DNA of 64,000 bases from Marinomonas pollencensis (lineage in GTDB: Bacteria; Pseudomonadota; Gammaproteobacteria; Pseudomonadales; Marinomonadaceae): assembly GCF_003387375.1 (NCBI RefSeq), contig NZ_QUNG01000008.1, positions 86,887 through 150,886 on the forward strand, given 5' to 3'. The notes under the pieces were generated by a model that worked only from the letters and a program-made list of their open reading frames with translations, was not told where the DNA came from and ran no database searches. The position numbers were made by a program, and so were the translations under genes. Shown here piece by piece: positions 37,522-46,594 of this stretch (position 1 is its first letter; each line of letters begins with the position of its first letter).

Positions 37522-39777
37522 ATGTTATGGCTAAAAAGGCTCAGTGTGGTAATCGGTGCTTTGTTGGTGTTGCTTATTGCAGTGCTGGCTTATGTGATGT
37601 TTTTTGTTAATTCGGATTCATTTAAAACAGAGCTACAGAAAGTCGCTTTAGAAAAAGCAGGCATCCATCTGCGCATTGATGGTGATATTCAATGGACTTT
37701 CTTCCCTTGGCTGGGCCTAGAATTAGACGATATTGGTGTGGCGATGGGCAAAGACCCTGAAATATTGCAATTTGATCGCGCCGAATTTGGTTTGGCGATC
37801 TTGCCTTTGCTGAAACACACCATTCAAGTCGACCGAGTGCGTTTAGTAAACCTACAAGCCAGCTTGAAAGTCGACTCATCAGGTCGAGGTAACTGGCAGC
37901 GTAGTCCAGACGCCGAAGCGACCAGCTCGACAGCGAGCGGTTCATCAAACAGCAATAATACCGCGTCGGCGAGTAATAGTTCATCAACCGCTAATAGTTA
38001 TCAGGCAACCTCTTCAGGAGCTGATATCAAGGCCATTCCTGATTTACAACTAGACAGCTTAAAAATTGATAACGCGAAAGTGACCTATATCGATGAGCAA
38101 ACACAGCAGAAAATTGAGGCAAACTTCAATGTGAACTTAAGCAATGTCCAATGGGATAAAGCTTGGCCAATGATGTTGGATGCGGTGATTAAGCAAAGTG
38201 ATCTAGCAGGCAATAATACATTAACGGTTGCCAGTAAGTTGAACGCCGATTTGACTGTGTTCCCGAGCCGAGAAGCCTTCTCGTTAGAAAATGCTTCCCT
38301 AGTCACTGAGCTAAGCGGTGACTCCTTGCCAGTCAGTCCGTTGAAAGCGGAACTCGCGCTTAAGCAGATGGATATGGATGTGCCCCAAGAAAACCTCTTT
38401 ATGGAGGGAATCGCGGTAAATGCGTTAGGCGTGAATGCCACCGGTAAAGCTCAGCTCTATCAAGTACTGAGTAATCCGCAATACAGTGCGTCCTTATCTG
38501 TCAGCGAATTTAACCCACGGAACTTGTTGCAACAACTGAACATCCCGTTGCCAGCCATGGCAGATAGTACGGCCCTCACCAAAGCCAGCGCCAAGGTGAA
38601 AATAGAAGGAGGCCGCAACGAGTTGGTTATTCAGCCCCTGTCTTTGGTTATGGATGACACCAATTTGCAGGCGAATATTGTTACCGAGCTCTCTCCACTT
38701 CGTTGGGATGTGAATATTCAAGGCGACAGTTTAGATCTAGATCGCTACCTGCCACCGGAAGCCACAGACGAAGGCAGCGCAGCGAGCGAGAAACAAGCCA
38801 GTACCGAGACGGCATCAAGCAACACACAGAAGGCGGCATCTAGTACTGATGAAGAGCTTGTACCATTAGAATTAGTGCGTTCCTTGTATGGTCATATTGG
38901 TTTTGTTTTCGATAATTTAACGGTCAAAAAACTTCAACTGGACAGTGTTAAATTAGATGCGACCCTGGCCAATGGCTTGGTCAATGTGTCCCCAGCAGCG
39001 GTCGATTTGTATCAGGGTAATGCGACACTTAAGGCCACCTACGATGCCCGTACGAGTAACCCGAAACTGACCATGTCGACGCAAGTAAAAGGGATCGAAA
39101 TCCAGCCTCTGTTAAAAGACTTTATGGAGCTGGACAAACTCTCTGGCACCACCTCGTTAACCGGTGAGTTGAGTGCCCAAGGCAATCAAATAGACGTGCT
39201 AAAAGCGAATTTAAATGGCGACTTCCTAGCGCAAATTAATGATGGTGCTTTGGTGGGAATGAACTTGACCAAAACAGTGTGTCAGGGGATCGCAGCAGTA
39301 CGCAAAGAAACCGTGAATAGCAGTGATTTTAGCGATAATACGCCGTTTGAAACCATGGATTTTCCGATTCATATTGTCAATGGCAAGGTGTCTACACCGG
39401 GTTTGACTATGACCTCTGTGGGTCTATCGGTTACCGGCGATGGGATTGTCTCGCTACCAAATAACTCTCTGGATTATCGAGTCAAAGTCGCCGTGGCTGG
39501 CAGTGAACTGGACCATGCTTGTCGCGTCAATGAGAAGGTAGCTAAGTTGGCGTTTCCGGTGATTTGTAAAGGTCAATTTAGTGACGACCCTGCAAGCCTA
39601 TGTCGTCCCGATATTAAAGGCTTTGGGGATGTGTTTGCCGATCTGGCGAAAGCGGAATTGCAAGACAAGCTAGATGCCGAAAAAGAACGATTTGAAGAGA
39701 AAAAAGACGCGGAAATCGAACGCGCAAAAGAGAAGTTACAAGACAAATTACAAGATAAGTTGAAGAGCTTATTTTAA
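37522..39777 (+). CDS. AsmA family protein
   Basis: A 751-residue AsmA-type protein: a single N-terminal membrane segment (about 6-28), then a long, repetitive beta-rich periplasmic part ending in the AsmA C-terminal domain (CQGIAAVRKE near residue 590, TPGLTMTSVGLSVTGDG after it) and a highly charged Lys/Glu/Asp coiled tail (about 705-751). Two Ser/Thr/Asn/Ala-rich low-complexity linkers lie near residues 132-165 and 412-440. Members act in inter-membrane lipid movement and outer-membrane homeostasis. It lies 52 bp before mutY on the same strand, a linkage also seen in related genomes. Confidence 0.9.
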   Translation: MLWLKRLSVVIGALLVLLIAVLAYVMFFVNSDSFKTELQKVALEKAGIHLRIDGDIQWTFFPWLGLELDDIGVAMGKDPEILQFDRAEFGLAILPLLKHTIQVDRVRLVNLQASLKVDSSGRGNWQRSPDAEATSSTASGSSNSNNTASASNSSSTANSYQATSSGADIKAIPDLQLDSLKIDNAKVTYIDEQTQQKIEANFNVNLSNVQWDKAWPMMLDAVIKQSDLAGNNTLTVASKLNADLTVFPSREAFSLENASLVTELSGDSLPVSPLKAELALKQMDMDVPQENLFMEGIAVNALGVNATGKAQLYQVLSNPQYSASLSVSEFNPRNLLQQLNIPLPAMADSTALTKASAKVKIEGGRNELVIQPLSLVMDDTNLQANIVTELSPLRWDVNIQGDSLDLDRYLPPEATDEGSAASEKQASTETASSNTQKAASSTDEELVPLELVRSLYGHIGFVFDNLTVKKLQLDSVKLDATLANGLVNVSPAAVDLYQGNATLKATYDARTSNPKLTMSTQVKGIEIQPLLKDFMELDKLSGTTSLTGELSAQGNQIDVLKANLNGDFLAQINDGALVGMNLTKTVCQGIAAVRKETVNSSDFSDNTPFETMDFPIHIVNGKVSTPGLTMTSVGLSVTGDGIVSLPNNSLDYRVKVAVAGSELDHACRVNEKVAKLAFPVICKGQFSDDPASLCRPDIKGFGDVFADLAKAELQDKLDAEKERFEEKKDAEIERAKEKLQDKLQDKLKSLF

Positions 39778-39829
39778 CCATGAGCAGGTCTTTTAGGCTG
39801 ATAGCGCAAGACAATAGTGTGAGAAATGA

Positions 39830-40885
39830 ATGCAAGCAGTAGAAAACTTCGCACCACGGGTATTAGCCTGGTTCGATGAGTTTGGGCGTAAAAACCTGCC
39901 ATGGCAACAAGAGAAAACACCTTACCGGGTTTGGATCTCAGAAATTATGTTACAGCAGACGCAAGTAACGACTGTGATCCCCTATTACCATAAATTTATG
40001 GCCTCGTTTCCAACGGTGGAGGCGTTAGCGGCAGCAGAGCAGGACGAGGTACTCGCCCATTGGAGTGGGTTAGGTTATTACGCTCGCGCCCGCAATATGC
40101 ATAAAGCCGCAAAAATGCTGGTGGATGAGCTAGACAGTGAATTTCCACAGAGTGTCGAAGGGGTGTGTGAGCTACCAGGTATTGGTCGTTCTACGGCATC
40201 GGCTATTCTATCGATTTCTCGTGGTGTGCAAGCCGCCATTTTGGATGGCAACGTAAAGCGAGTATTGGCGCGCTTTCATGCGGTACCCACTTGGCCTGGA
40301 GAGAAAAAAACCGAAAATGCGATGTGGGCCTTGGCCGAACATTATATGCCCAGCGAACGCTGTGGTGATTATACCCAAGCGATGATGGATTTAGGTGCCA
40401 CGCTTTGCACGCGCTCTAAACCTCAGTGTCTTATTTGTCCGCTTGAGAAAGACTGTTTGGGGCGTCGTACTGAAGACCCAACACAATTTCCAATCCGCAA
40501 ACCGAAGAAAGCCGCAAAACCTGAAAAAAGCCTGCAATTGTTGGTGCTAGTAAATGACGATAACCAAATTCTCATGGAAAAACGTCCGCAAGTAGGTATT
40601 TGGGGAGGCCTGTGGAGTTTGCCTGAGCTAGCCTGCGACGAGAGTATTGCGTTGCATGTTGAGCAGCGTTTCCAAACGAGCATCTATAATATGGCGCCGT
40701 TAAACGGTTTTCGTCATACCTTTAGCCACTACCATTTAGACATTAAGCCAAGCCGAGTTGATATTGGGCCTATTGGTGCTGTGTTTGAATCTGGTAAATA
40801 TCAATTTTTTTCAGTAGAACAAGTCTATAGCTTGGGCTTGCCAGCACCGGTTCGCAGCATATTAGAGAGTATGAATGAAGGCTAG
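39830..40885 (+). CDS. mutY: Adenine DNA glycosylase MutY
   Basis: A 351-residue base-excision glycosylase that removes A paired with 8-oxoG. Catalytic Glu38 lies in ISEIMLQQTQV, the helix-hairpin-helix with its catalytic Asp in LPGIGRSTASAIL and ILDGNVKRVL, and the 4Fe-4S ligands C193-x6-C200-x2-C203-x5-C209 match the canonical spacing. The C-terminal NUDIX-like 8-oxoG recognition domain covers about residues 230-345. In many gammaproteobacteria mutY is followed directly by yggX; here chrA lies between them. Confidence 0.97.
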   Translation: MQAVENFAPRVLAWFDEFGRKNLPWQQEKTPYRVWISEIMLQQTQVTTVIPYYHKFMASFPTVEALAAAEQDEVLAHWSGLGYYARARNMHKAAKMLVDELDSEFPQSVEGVCELPGIGRSTASAILSISRGVQAAILDGNVKRVLARFHAVPTWPGEKKTENAMWALAEHYMPSERCGDYTQAMMDLGATLCTRSKPQCLICPLEKDCLGRRTEDPTQFPIRKPKKAAKPEKSLQLLVLVNDDNQILMEKRPQVGIWGGLWSLPELACDESIALHVEQRFQTSIYNMAPLNGFRHTFSHYHLDIKPSRVDIGPIGAVFESGKYQFFSVEQVYSLGLPAPVRSILESMNEG

Positions 40886-40955
40886 CACTTCTGAGTTGTA
40901 TTCCTTTTAGGGGAAACTCTCATATCAGGGAATCCGTTAATTGGAATCAAAAACA

Positions 40956-42131
40956 ATGGATGACAGATCGCAAATCAAGCGCATTAGCGAAATTTTCGTC
41001 TCTTTTCTGATGCTAGGATTCACCAGTTTTGGTGGTCCGGCGGCACATTTAGGCTACTTTAATCAGGAGTTTGTGCTGCGTAAAAAATGGGCCACAGAGT
41101 CTCAATACGCCCAGTGGGTGGCATTAAGTCAGATTGTTCCAGGGCCGGGGTCGAGTCAGGTGGGCTTTGCAATCGGCTATCACCATGCTGGCTTCCTTGG
41201 TGGATTAGCCGCCTTTTTGGCTTTTACCTTGCCTTCTTTTGTGGTCATGGTGTTGTTGGCTAAATTTGGTCAGGCATGGCAAGGCAGTGTGTTATTTGAT
41301 GCTGTTGTGCATGCTTTGAAACTACTGGCTGTGGTGGTTGTGGCGGATGCGTGTCTTACTATGTGGCGCTCATTTTGTCAGCGTAAAAGCATGATGCTGG
41401 TGGCGCTATTAAGTGCTTTGTTTATTATTTTTGTACCCTTTGGTCTGGCTAGTATTGTGGTCTTGTTGTTGGCCGCTGGAGTGGGCATCTTGAGTCCATT
41501 AGCCACAGCAGAACACACTGAAGCCTTACCCAAGATACGTTTTGCCTATTGGCTCTTGGTAATCGCGCTGGGGATATTTGGCGCGAGCTTTTTTGTTGAG
41601 GGCGGTTTGTTGGGGCTGTTCGCGAGCTTTTATCAAGCGGGTGCCTTAGTTTTTGGTGGCGGTCACGTGGTGCTACCGATGCTGTCGGCGTTTGTCTCCG
41701 ATACAGTATCAGACTCAAATCTATTATTAGGCTATGCCGCTGCGCAAGCGGTGCCAGGCCCTATGTTTACCATGGCGAGTTTTCTTGGTGCGGCGGCGGC
41801 TCCAAATGGTGAAAGTGGCTGGTTGTGGGCTGCGGTGGCTACCTTGGCGGTTTTTTCCTCTGGTTTGTTGTTGATGCTAAGTGGACAAAATGTGTGGCAA
41901 ACCTTGTCGACGAATGTTCGCTTTCGCTCTGGGGTAGGCAGTGTAAACGCCGCGGTAGTGGGGATCTTGATGGCTGCTTTGTACCATCCAATTGCTTCTT
42001 CTAGCATTGGGAGTAGCTGGGATCTGGCTTGTGCGCTGGTGGGGTTTTTGTGGCTTAAGTTTAAGCGCCCTTCGATTTTCTTGTTGATTATCGCGTTTAT
42101 TTTAGTCGGTGTGCTGCGTAGCTATCTGTAA
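40956..42131 (+). CDS. chrA: Chromate transporter, ChrA family
   Basis: An inner-membrane protein of 391 residues from the ATG at 40956 (a TTG at 40941 is in frame but less likely). It is the long-chain, two-domain form: each half has the CHR signature, FTSFGGPAAHLGYF near residue 25 with QIVPGPGSSQ after it, and GALVFGGGHVVLPML with QAVPGPMF in the second half, and about 10-12 hydrophobic segments in all. Such proteins export chromate and some are sulfate-linked. The insertion between mutY and yggX suggests a gained gene. Confidence 0.88.
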   Translation: MDDRSQIKRISEIFVSFLMLGFTSFGGPAAHLGYFNQEFVLRKKWATESQYAQWVALSQIVPGPGSSQVGFAIGYHHAGFLGGLAAFLAFTLPSFVVMVLLAKFGQAWQGSVLFDAVVHALKLLAVVVVADACLTMWRSFCQRKSMMLVALLSALFIIFVPFGLASIVVLLLAAGVGILSPLATAEHTEALPKIRFAYWLLVIALGIFGASFFVEGGLLGLFASFYQAGALVFGGGHVVLPMLSAFVSDTVSDSNLLLGYAAAQAVPGPMFTMASFLGAAAAPNGESGWLWAAVATLAVFSSGLLLMLSGQNVWQTLSTNVRFRSGVGSVNAAVVGILMAALYHPIASSSIGSSWDLACALVGFLWLKFKRPSIFLLIIAFILVGVLRSYL

Positions 42132-42240
42132 GTTTGTATTAGAGTCTTGGTTCGAGATGATGCTGGCAGTGACAAACCTTGATTTTTAATGTTTTAACAC
42201 CATTATAAAAAACATCCTTTTTAAATCGCGAGTTATCCTT

Positions 42241-42525
42241 ATGTCGAACACTGTTTTTTGCAAAAAGTACCAAAAAGACATGGAAGCGTTAGATCGCGCA
42301 CCCTTGCCTGGTGCCAAAGGCCAAGAGATCCTACAAACCGTGTCTAAACAGGCGTGGCAAGAATGGCAACTGTTGCAAACCATGATGATTAACGAAAAAC
42401 AGCTTAATCTAATGCTGCCTGAATCGCGCAAATATGTGATGGAGCAAATGGATAAGTTTTTTAATAATGAACCGACAGACAAGGTGACAGGCTACGTTAG
42501 CCCAGACGATATCGTCGAGCTCTAA
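42241..42525 (+). CDS. yggX: Probable Fe(2+)-trafficking protein YggX
   Basis: A 94-residue small protein of the YggX family (E. coli has 91), linked to protection of Fe-S clusters from oxidation. The start [20 protein letters not shown] with its conserved Cys, the central KQAWQEWQ and the [20 protein letters not shown] segment identify it. A very strong terminator follows. Confidence 0.95.
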   Translation: MSNTVFCKKYQKDMEALDRAPLPGAKGQEILQTVSKQAWQEWQLLQTMMINEKQLNLMLPESRKYVMEQMDKFFNNEPTDKVTGYVSPDDIVEL

Positions 42526-42550
42526 AACCTTGCGCTTATGACGGATACTA

Positions 42551-42585
42551 AAAAAGCCGATTCAGATTTTCTGAATCGGCTTTTT
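42551..42585 (+). terminator. Bidirectional terminator between yggX and the FliL-like gene
   Basis: A perfect 15-bp stem (AAAAAGCCGATTCAG / CTGAATCGGCTTTTT) with a 5-nt loop, between convergent genes. Confidence 0.95.
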
Positions 42586-42612
42586 AATTGCTGGAAGAAA
42601 GATAGCGAAGGC

Positions 42613-43032
42613 TTATTGAGTTAGGAAACTAGCAAATAACACGCCTTTGACGGGTTCCTGATTGGTTTCTTTCTTCATCGCGGCATTGACTGCCACCGCG
42701 GCTTCTTCCCGAGTTTTTTCTCGTGCTTGAGCGCCAGACACTTGCTCATCGGTGCGGGAGCTTAAAAACATCACCAAAGCATCACGTATTAGTGGCATAT
42801 TGTCTTGAATAATGGCTTCATGGGAAAGATCGGTTTGCAGGGTAATACTGGTCTTAATGTACTTTAATCGGTTACTGGTTGTGGTGTAATTAACAATGAA
42901 ATCTGGGTTAAGCTCCACGTAAGCGGGTTGCGCTGTGTTGTCCTCATCGGCCGCCAGAGCAAAAGTGCTGAGCAAAGAGCTAACAAGTAAGCTCAGTAGG
43001 AAAAAATGTTTTAAAGGCATTGTTAGTGACAT
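42613..43032 (-). CDS. FliL-like exported protein
   Basis: A 139-residue protein with a hydrophobic N terminus (about residues 8-27, ending FALA/AD) that looks like a cleaved signal peptide, unlike the uncleaved anchor of flagellar FliL. The rest resembles the FliL domain: YVELNPDFIVNY, LKYIKTSITLQT, then DALVMFLSSRTDEQVSGAQAR and a C-terminal PVKGVLFASFLTQ. No flagellar gene is nearby, so it is an orphan member whose role is unknown. It is convergent with yggX and divergent from dsbB. Confidence 0.75.
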   Translation of the reverse strand: MSLTMPLKHFFLLSLLVSSLLSTFALAADEDNTAQPAYVELNPDFIVNYTTTSNRLKYIKTSITLQTDLSHEAIIQDNMPLIRDALVMFLSSRTDEQVSGAQAREKTREEAAVAVNAAMKKETNQEPVKGVLFASFLTQ

Positions 43033-43170
43033 TATCTAGTCTCATACTCGTTTTAATCACCAGTATATTAACTGGCATTAATGCATTGCGACAGTAGGCA
43101 GGCGAACTTTTCCATATTGTTACTGTCCATGCTTTTTTCAACTCTACCTACAGGAATGTCTGGGATTTAT

Positions 43171-43674
43171 ATGTTTTCTATTTTTTCAGCGCGTCGTTTT
43201 CATGGTGTTATAGGGGTTGCGGCTTTTGCTTTGTTAGGTGCCGCGTTTTATATGGAATATCAAATGGACTTGGAGCCATGTCCGCTGTGTATGCTCCAGC
43301 GCATTGCCTTCTTATGTATCGGCATTTTTTCTTTGGTGTCGGCGACCGTATCGAGTGAACGAGCACGTAAATGGATTGCCAGCACTGTCGTTCTGTTCTC
43401 TATATTTGGGGCAGGGTTAGCGATTCGACATTTGTACCTGCAGAACTTGCCGATCGATGAGCTGCCAGCCTGCTTGCCCGGTTTGAGTTACATGGTCGAT
43501 GCTTTTCCTTGGCAAGACATCGCAAAAGCAATGATTATGGGCACCGGAGATTGTGGCGAAGTGGTGTGGACTTTCTTAGGATTGAGTATCCCAGGTTGGA
43601 CTCTTGTGGCCTTTGTTGGCATGGCAATAGTGAACCTATTTATCGTCTTTCGTCGAATTAACAAGCCAGCATAA
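43171..43674 (+). CDS. dsbB: Disulfide bond formation protein DsbB
   Basis: A four-helix inner-membrane quinone reductase that reoxidises DsbA. The ATG at 43171 gives 167 residues, in the family range, with TGGGA shortly upstream; the open frame back to 43081 adds 30 residues without family likeness. The periplasmic Cys pairs are C37-x2-C40 (CPLC, quinone side) and C101/C128 (PAC..GDC). Its partner dsbA lies 12 kb away on the minus strand. Confidence 0.9.
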   Translation: MFSIFSARRFHGVIGVAAFALLGAAFYMEYQMDLEPCPLCMLQRIAFLCIGIFSLVSATVSSERARKWIASTVVLFSIFGAGLAIRHLYLQNLPIDELPACLPGLSYMVDAFPWQDIAKAMIMGTGDCGEVVWTFLGLSIPGWTLVAFVGMAIVNLFIVFRRINKPA

Positions 43675-43845
43675 CAGGGCTGCGAAACGTTACAATTCCT
43701 TCAAATGAGTTGCTTGCAGGAGGGAATCGTTCAGAATATGCTTGAGACAACGTTTTATTAGCACACTTTAAGTAGCGTGTGGCATTACTGGCCATTAGCG
43801 AGAGGTGTTATCTACGCTCGTTATCGCACAAATGGAGTCATTATT

Positions 43846-44316
43846 ATGTTAGAACGATGCAAAACAGCACAAGAACGATGGGGTGGGGTTCATGAGATTA
43901 TCGATCGCTGGTTATGCCAGCGTCGGCAATTAATCGAAGCGGGTATGCAACTGCGTGAGCGTGGTGACTATACCCCAACGGATACCCCTAAAATTCAAGC
44001 TTTCTGTGAGCAGCTTGTGGATTATGTCTCAGTAGGGCATTTTGCGATATACGAGCAGTTGGCGCTAGAAGCGCAAGACTTTAGCGATAATCAGGCCTTA
44101 AAGTTGTTAGAAGACCTGCTGCCTGAGATTGATAGTACGACACAATTCGCCCTCGAATTTAATGACAAATATGATACGAAAGAGCACTGTAATGGACAGT
44201 TAGAAGCGCTTTCATTTTCGTTGCAAGCGCTGAGCGTTATTATGGCAGAGCGTTTTGAATACGAAGATAGATTGATCAAGGAGCTCCATGAAGCGCATAG
44301 CGAACAAAGCACTTAA
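43846..44316 (+). CDS. rsd: Regulator of sigma D (Rsd/AlgQ family)
   Basis: A 156-residue helical protein (E. coli Rsd has 158) that binds the vegetative sigma factor and shifts polymerase toward alternative sigmas in stationary phase. The segment GGVHEIIDRWLCQRRQLI near the N terminus and FCEQLVDYVSVGHFAIYEQL (about residues 50-69) are typical. The ATG at 43846 is chosen with GGAG 9 bp upstream; the frame is open further upstream but unlike the family. Its 3' end overlaps the next gene by 29 bp. Confidence 0.9.
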   Translation: MLERCKTAQERWGGVHEIIDRWLCQRRQLIEAGMQLRERGDYTPTDTPKIQAFCEQLVDYVSVGHFAIYEQLALEAQDFSDNQALKLLEDLLPEIDSTTQFALEFNDKYDTKEHCNGQLEALSFSLQALSVIMAERFEYEDRLIKELHEAHSEQST

Positions 44317-45274
44317 GCTGAGCCTAGTGACTGGCACGGCGGTTATTTTGCTGTCGTGTTCTGCTAAATCCCCAGAAAGAACCGCAGAATATGCGGTTCA
44401 AGGCCTGTACTCTGCCGCCTTAAGTGATGATGGAAGTGCCGCGCTTGTTGGCTCTATTCAGCACGGTGGCAGTTATTGGAACACTGCGTTAAATGATCGC
44501 CGTTTCAATTGGAATCACACTCAAGGGGAGTACACCTCATTAATTAGTGTCGACATTGATCCGACAAACGCGTTCGCCGCGACCGGATCTGCTCGTACGC
44601 TTGTTTTATGGAATACCAGCAGCGGTCAATCGGCTGGCTTCTGGAATACCCCAGGCGATATCCTTTCACTTAAGCTGACCAACAATGGCGATTTTGCGTT
44701 ATTAGGTTTAGACGATCAGACGGCGCGTTATTTTGATGTGAAAAATGGTGGCATCAAGCAAACCTTCCGCGCTGGCGCGATTGTGCGTTCCGTGGACGTG
44801 TCATCAGACGGTCAGTTAGGGCTAACCGGAGACGACAAGCACCAGGTGATTTTATGGGATACCCAGACCGGAGAGAAAAAATTCAGCTGGCTACTCAGTA
44901 ATCGTATTGCGACCGTGGCCTTGTCGGCAGATGGTAAGTACGCATTTGGCGCCGCTCAGTTAGGCAATGCGAAAGTCTGGTCTACCCTGACTGGCAGAGA
45001 AGTTGCCACGATTGACACAGGTAAACTGAATAAACGACAAAATACCATTAGCCAAGCGGTCTTTTCCGCAGACGATAGGCAGCTCCTAGTAGGGGGCATT
45101 AATCGTCGTGTTTCGTTGCGCGATATTAGCAGTGGCGAAGTGGTGCATGAGTGGGATTTGTACCTGAAGAAAACACTCCGCCCAACCGGCGCCAGTGTCC
45201 TGGCACTCTCTTATGGTAAAGACGGCCGTTACTACGCCATTGGCAGCAATGGCTACCTTAATGTATTGGAATGA
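44288..45274 (+). CDS. WD40-repeat-like lipoprotein
   Basis: A 328-residue predicted lipoprotein: signal peptide with the lipobox LLSC (Cys near residue 24). The mature part holds about six WD40-like blades with repeated patterns such as ALSDDGSAALVGS, DPTNAFAATGS, LTNNGDFALLGL, VSSDGQLGLTGD and LSADGKYAFGAA, each followed by a VLWNT or KVWST strand. A beta-propeller at the outer or inner membrane facing the periplasm is expected; the binding partner is unknown. AAGGAG lies 4 bp before the ATG inside the rsd gene, so translation is probably coupled to rsd. Confidence 0.85.
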   Translation: MKRIANKALKLSLVTGTAVILLSCSAKSPERTAEYAVQGLYSAALSDDGSAALVGSIQHGGSYWNTALNDRRFNWNHTQGEYTSLISVDIDPTNAFAATGSARTLVLWNTSSGQSAGFWNTPGDILSLKLTNNGDFALLGLDDQTARYFDVKNGGIKQTFRAGAIVRSVDVSSDGQLGLTGDDKHQVILWDTQTGEKKFSWLLSNRIATVALSADGKYAFGAAQLGNAKVWSTLTGREVATIDTGKLNKRQNTISQAVFSADDRQLLVGGINRRVSLRDISSGEVVHEWDLYLKKTLRPTGASVLALSYGKDGRYYAIGSNGYLNVLE

Positions 45275-45277
45275 TGA

Positions 45278-45682
45278 ATGTATTTGAATAAAGAATCCAT
45301 GCTCCCTTTTCCTGCAAAATGGGCAGCCATGGCGGCCTTACAGGGTATGATTTCAGTGGCTGCTGGCGCATTTGGAGCCCACGCATTAACCAAAATACTC
45401 GATCAAAATGCTCTAAGCTGGTGGCACACAGGCAGCCAATATCTAATGTATCATGCATTGGCAGGGCTATTAGCCGCTGCCCTGTCGAGTTACATAACAT
45501 CCTCAAAAAAAATCATTGTACTGTTCAGTGTCGGTAATATCTTCTTTGCAGGTAGCTTGTATATTATGGCGCTGACAGGGGTGCGATGGTTAGGTGCCAT
45601 AACACCGATCGGGGGTGTCTGTTATTTGTTTGCATGGTTGTTTTTAGTTAAGTCGCTTTGGCAATGGCAGAGCAAAGAGTAA
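45278..45682 (+). CDS. DUF423 family membrane protein (YgdD-like)
   Basis: A 134-residue inner-membrane protein with four hydrophobic segments and the DUF423 landmarks GAFGAHAL (about residue 29), WWHTGSQYLMYHALAGL and the late GSLYIMALTGVRWLGAITPIGG. Function is not established. It begins 3 bp after the lipoprotein stop codon, in a probable unit with rsd and the WD40 gene. An alternative ATG seven codons in (45299) would also keep the conserved part. Confidence 0.85.
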   Translation: MYLNKESMLPFPAKWAAMAALQGMISVAAGAFGAHALTKILDQNALSWWHTGSQYLMYHALAGLLAAALSSYITSSKKIIVLFSVGNIFFAGSLYIMALTGVRWLGAITPIGGVCYLFAWLFLVKSLWQWQSKE

Positions 45683-45812
45683 AACCTTAACCTTAAGTAA
45701 AGTGCAAAGCAGGACATCAAGAGTAAATTCCGGTAGGATAGCCGCCAAAATTCACGGTCGATCAAAAAATGTTCGATAGTCTGTTTCCGCTAAAGTGATA
45801 CGAATCAAAATC

Positions 45813-46565
45813 ATGCAAGATCCAAAGACTGACAATCAAGAGTTAGAAAGCCAAGTGCAAGATAGCCAAGCACAAGAAGGCCAAGCGCCAATCAAGAAAC
45901 GTACGATTCGCAGTTTTGTTGTTCGTGGCGGTCGTATGACCGAAGGACAGCAAAAAAACTACGATGCTAACTGGGCATTTTACGGCCTGGAATTAGCTCA
46001 TGGCCGAATCGACTACCCAGCCGTATTTGGCCGCGAGTCAGAGGTCGTGATAGAAGTCGGTTTTGGCATGGGGGCTTCTTTAGTTGAAATGGCAAAAAAT
46101 GCCCCAGAGAAAGACTTCATCGGTATCGAAGTTCACCCACCAGGGGTAGCTAAATTAATGATGCTGGCGCAAGAAGAAGGGCTTAAAAACATTCGTGTCT
46201 ACTGTGACGATGCGATTGAAGTCATGGCTTCATGCTTACCTGAGCAAGCCGCCAGTGCCTTTCAGTTGTTCTTCCCTGACCCTTGGCACAAGAAAAAGCA
46301 CAACAAACGTCGTATTGTGCAGCCATTATTTGCTCAGCAAGTGGCAAACGTGCTGAAAGAGGGGGGCTATTTTCATATGGCTACCGATTGGGAACCTTAT
46401 GCCGAACACATGTTGGAAGTAATGGAAGCTCAAGAAAACTACACTAATGCAGCAGGCAAAGGGAGCTATCATCCCCGTCCAGCATGGCGTCCATTAACCA
46501 AATTTGAACAGCGTGGCGAACGCCTTGGTCACGGTGTTTGGGATTTAATTTATAACAAACAATAA
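45813..46565 (+). CDS. trmB: tRNA (guanine-N7-)-methyltransferase TrmB
   Basis: A 250-residue SAM-dependent methyltransferase making m7G46 in tRNA. The ATG at 45813 is chosen; a GTG at 45795 would add six residues. The N terminus is Gln/Glu-rich and variable, then RSFVVRGGRMTEGQ, motif I EVGFGMGASLVEMA (about residues 73-86), and the TrmB signature FFPDPWHKKKHNKRRI near 155. The C-terminal end is TKFEQRGERLGHGVWDL, as in the family. Confidence 0.95.
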   Translation: MQDPKTDNQELESQVQDSQAQEGQAPIKKRTIRSFVVRGGRMTEGQQKNYDANWAFYGLELAHGRIDYPAVFGRESEVVIEVGFGMGASLVEMAKNAPEKDFIGIEVHPPGVAKLMMLAQEEGLKNIRVYCDDAIEVMASCLPEQAASAFQLFFPDPWHKKKHNKRRIVQPLFAQQVANVLKEGGYFHMATDWEPYAEHMLEVMEAQENYTNAAGKGSYHPRPAWRPLTKFEQRGERLGHGVWDLIYNKQ

Positions 46566-46594
46566 CGACGAAATAATCGCTAAAGGATGAGAGA

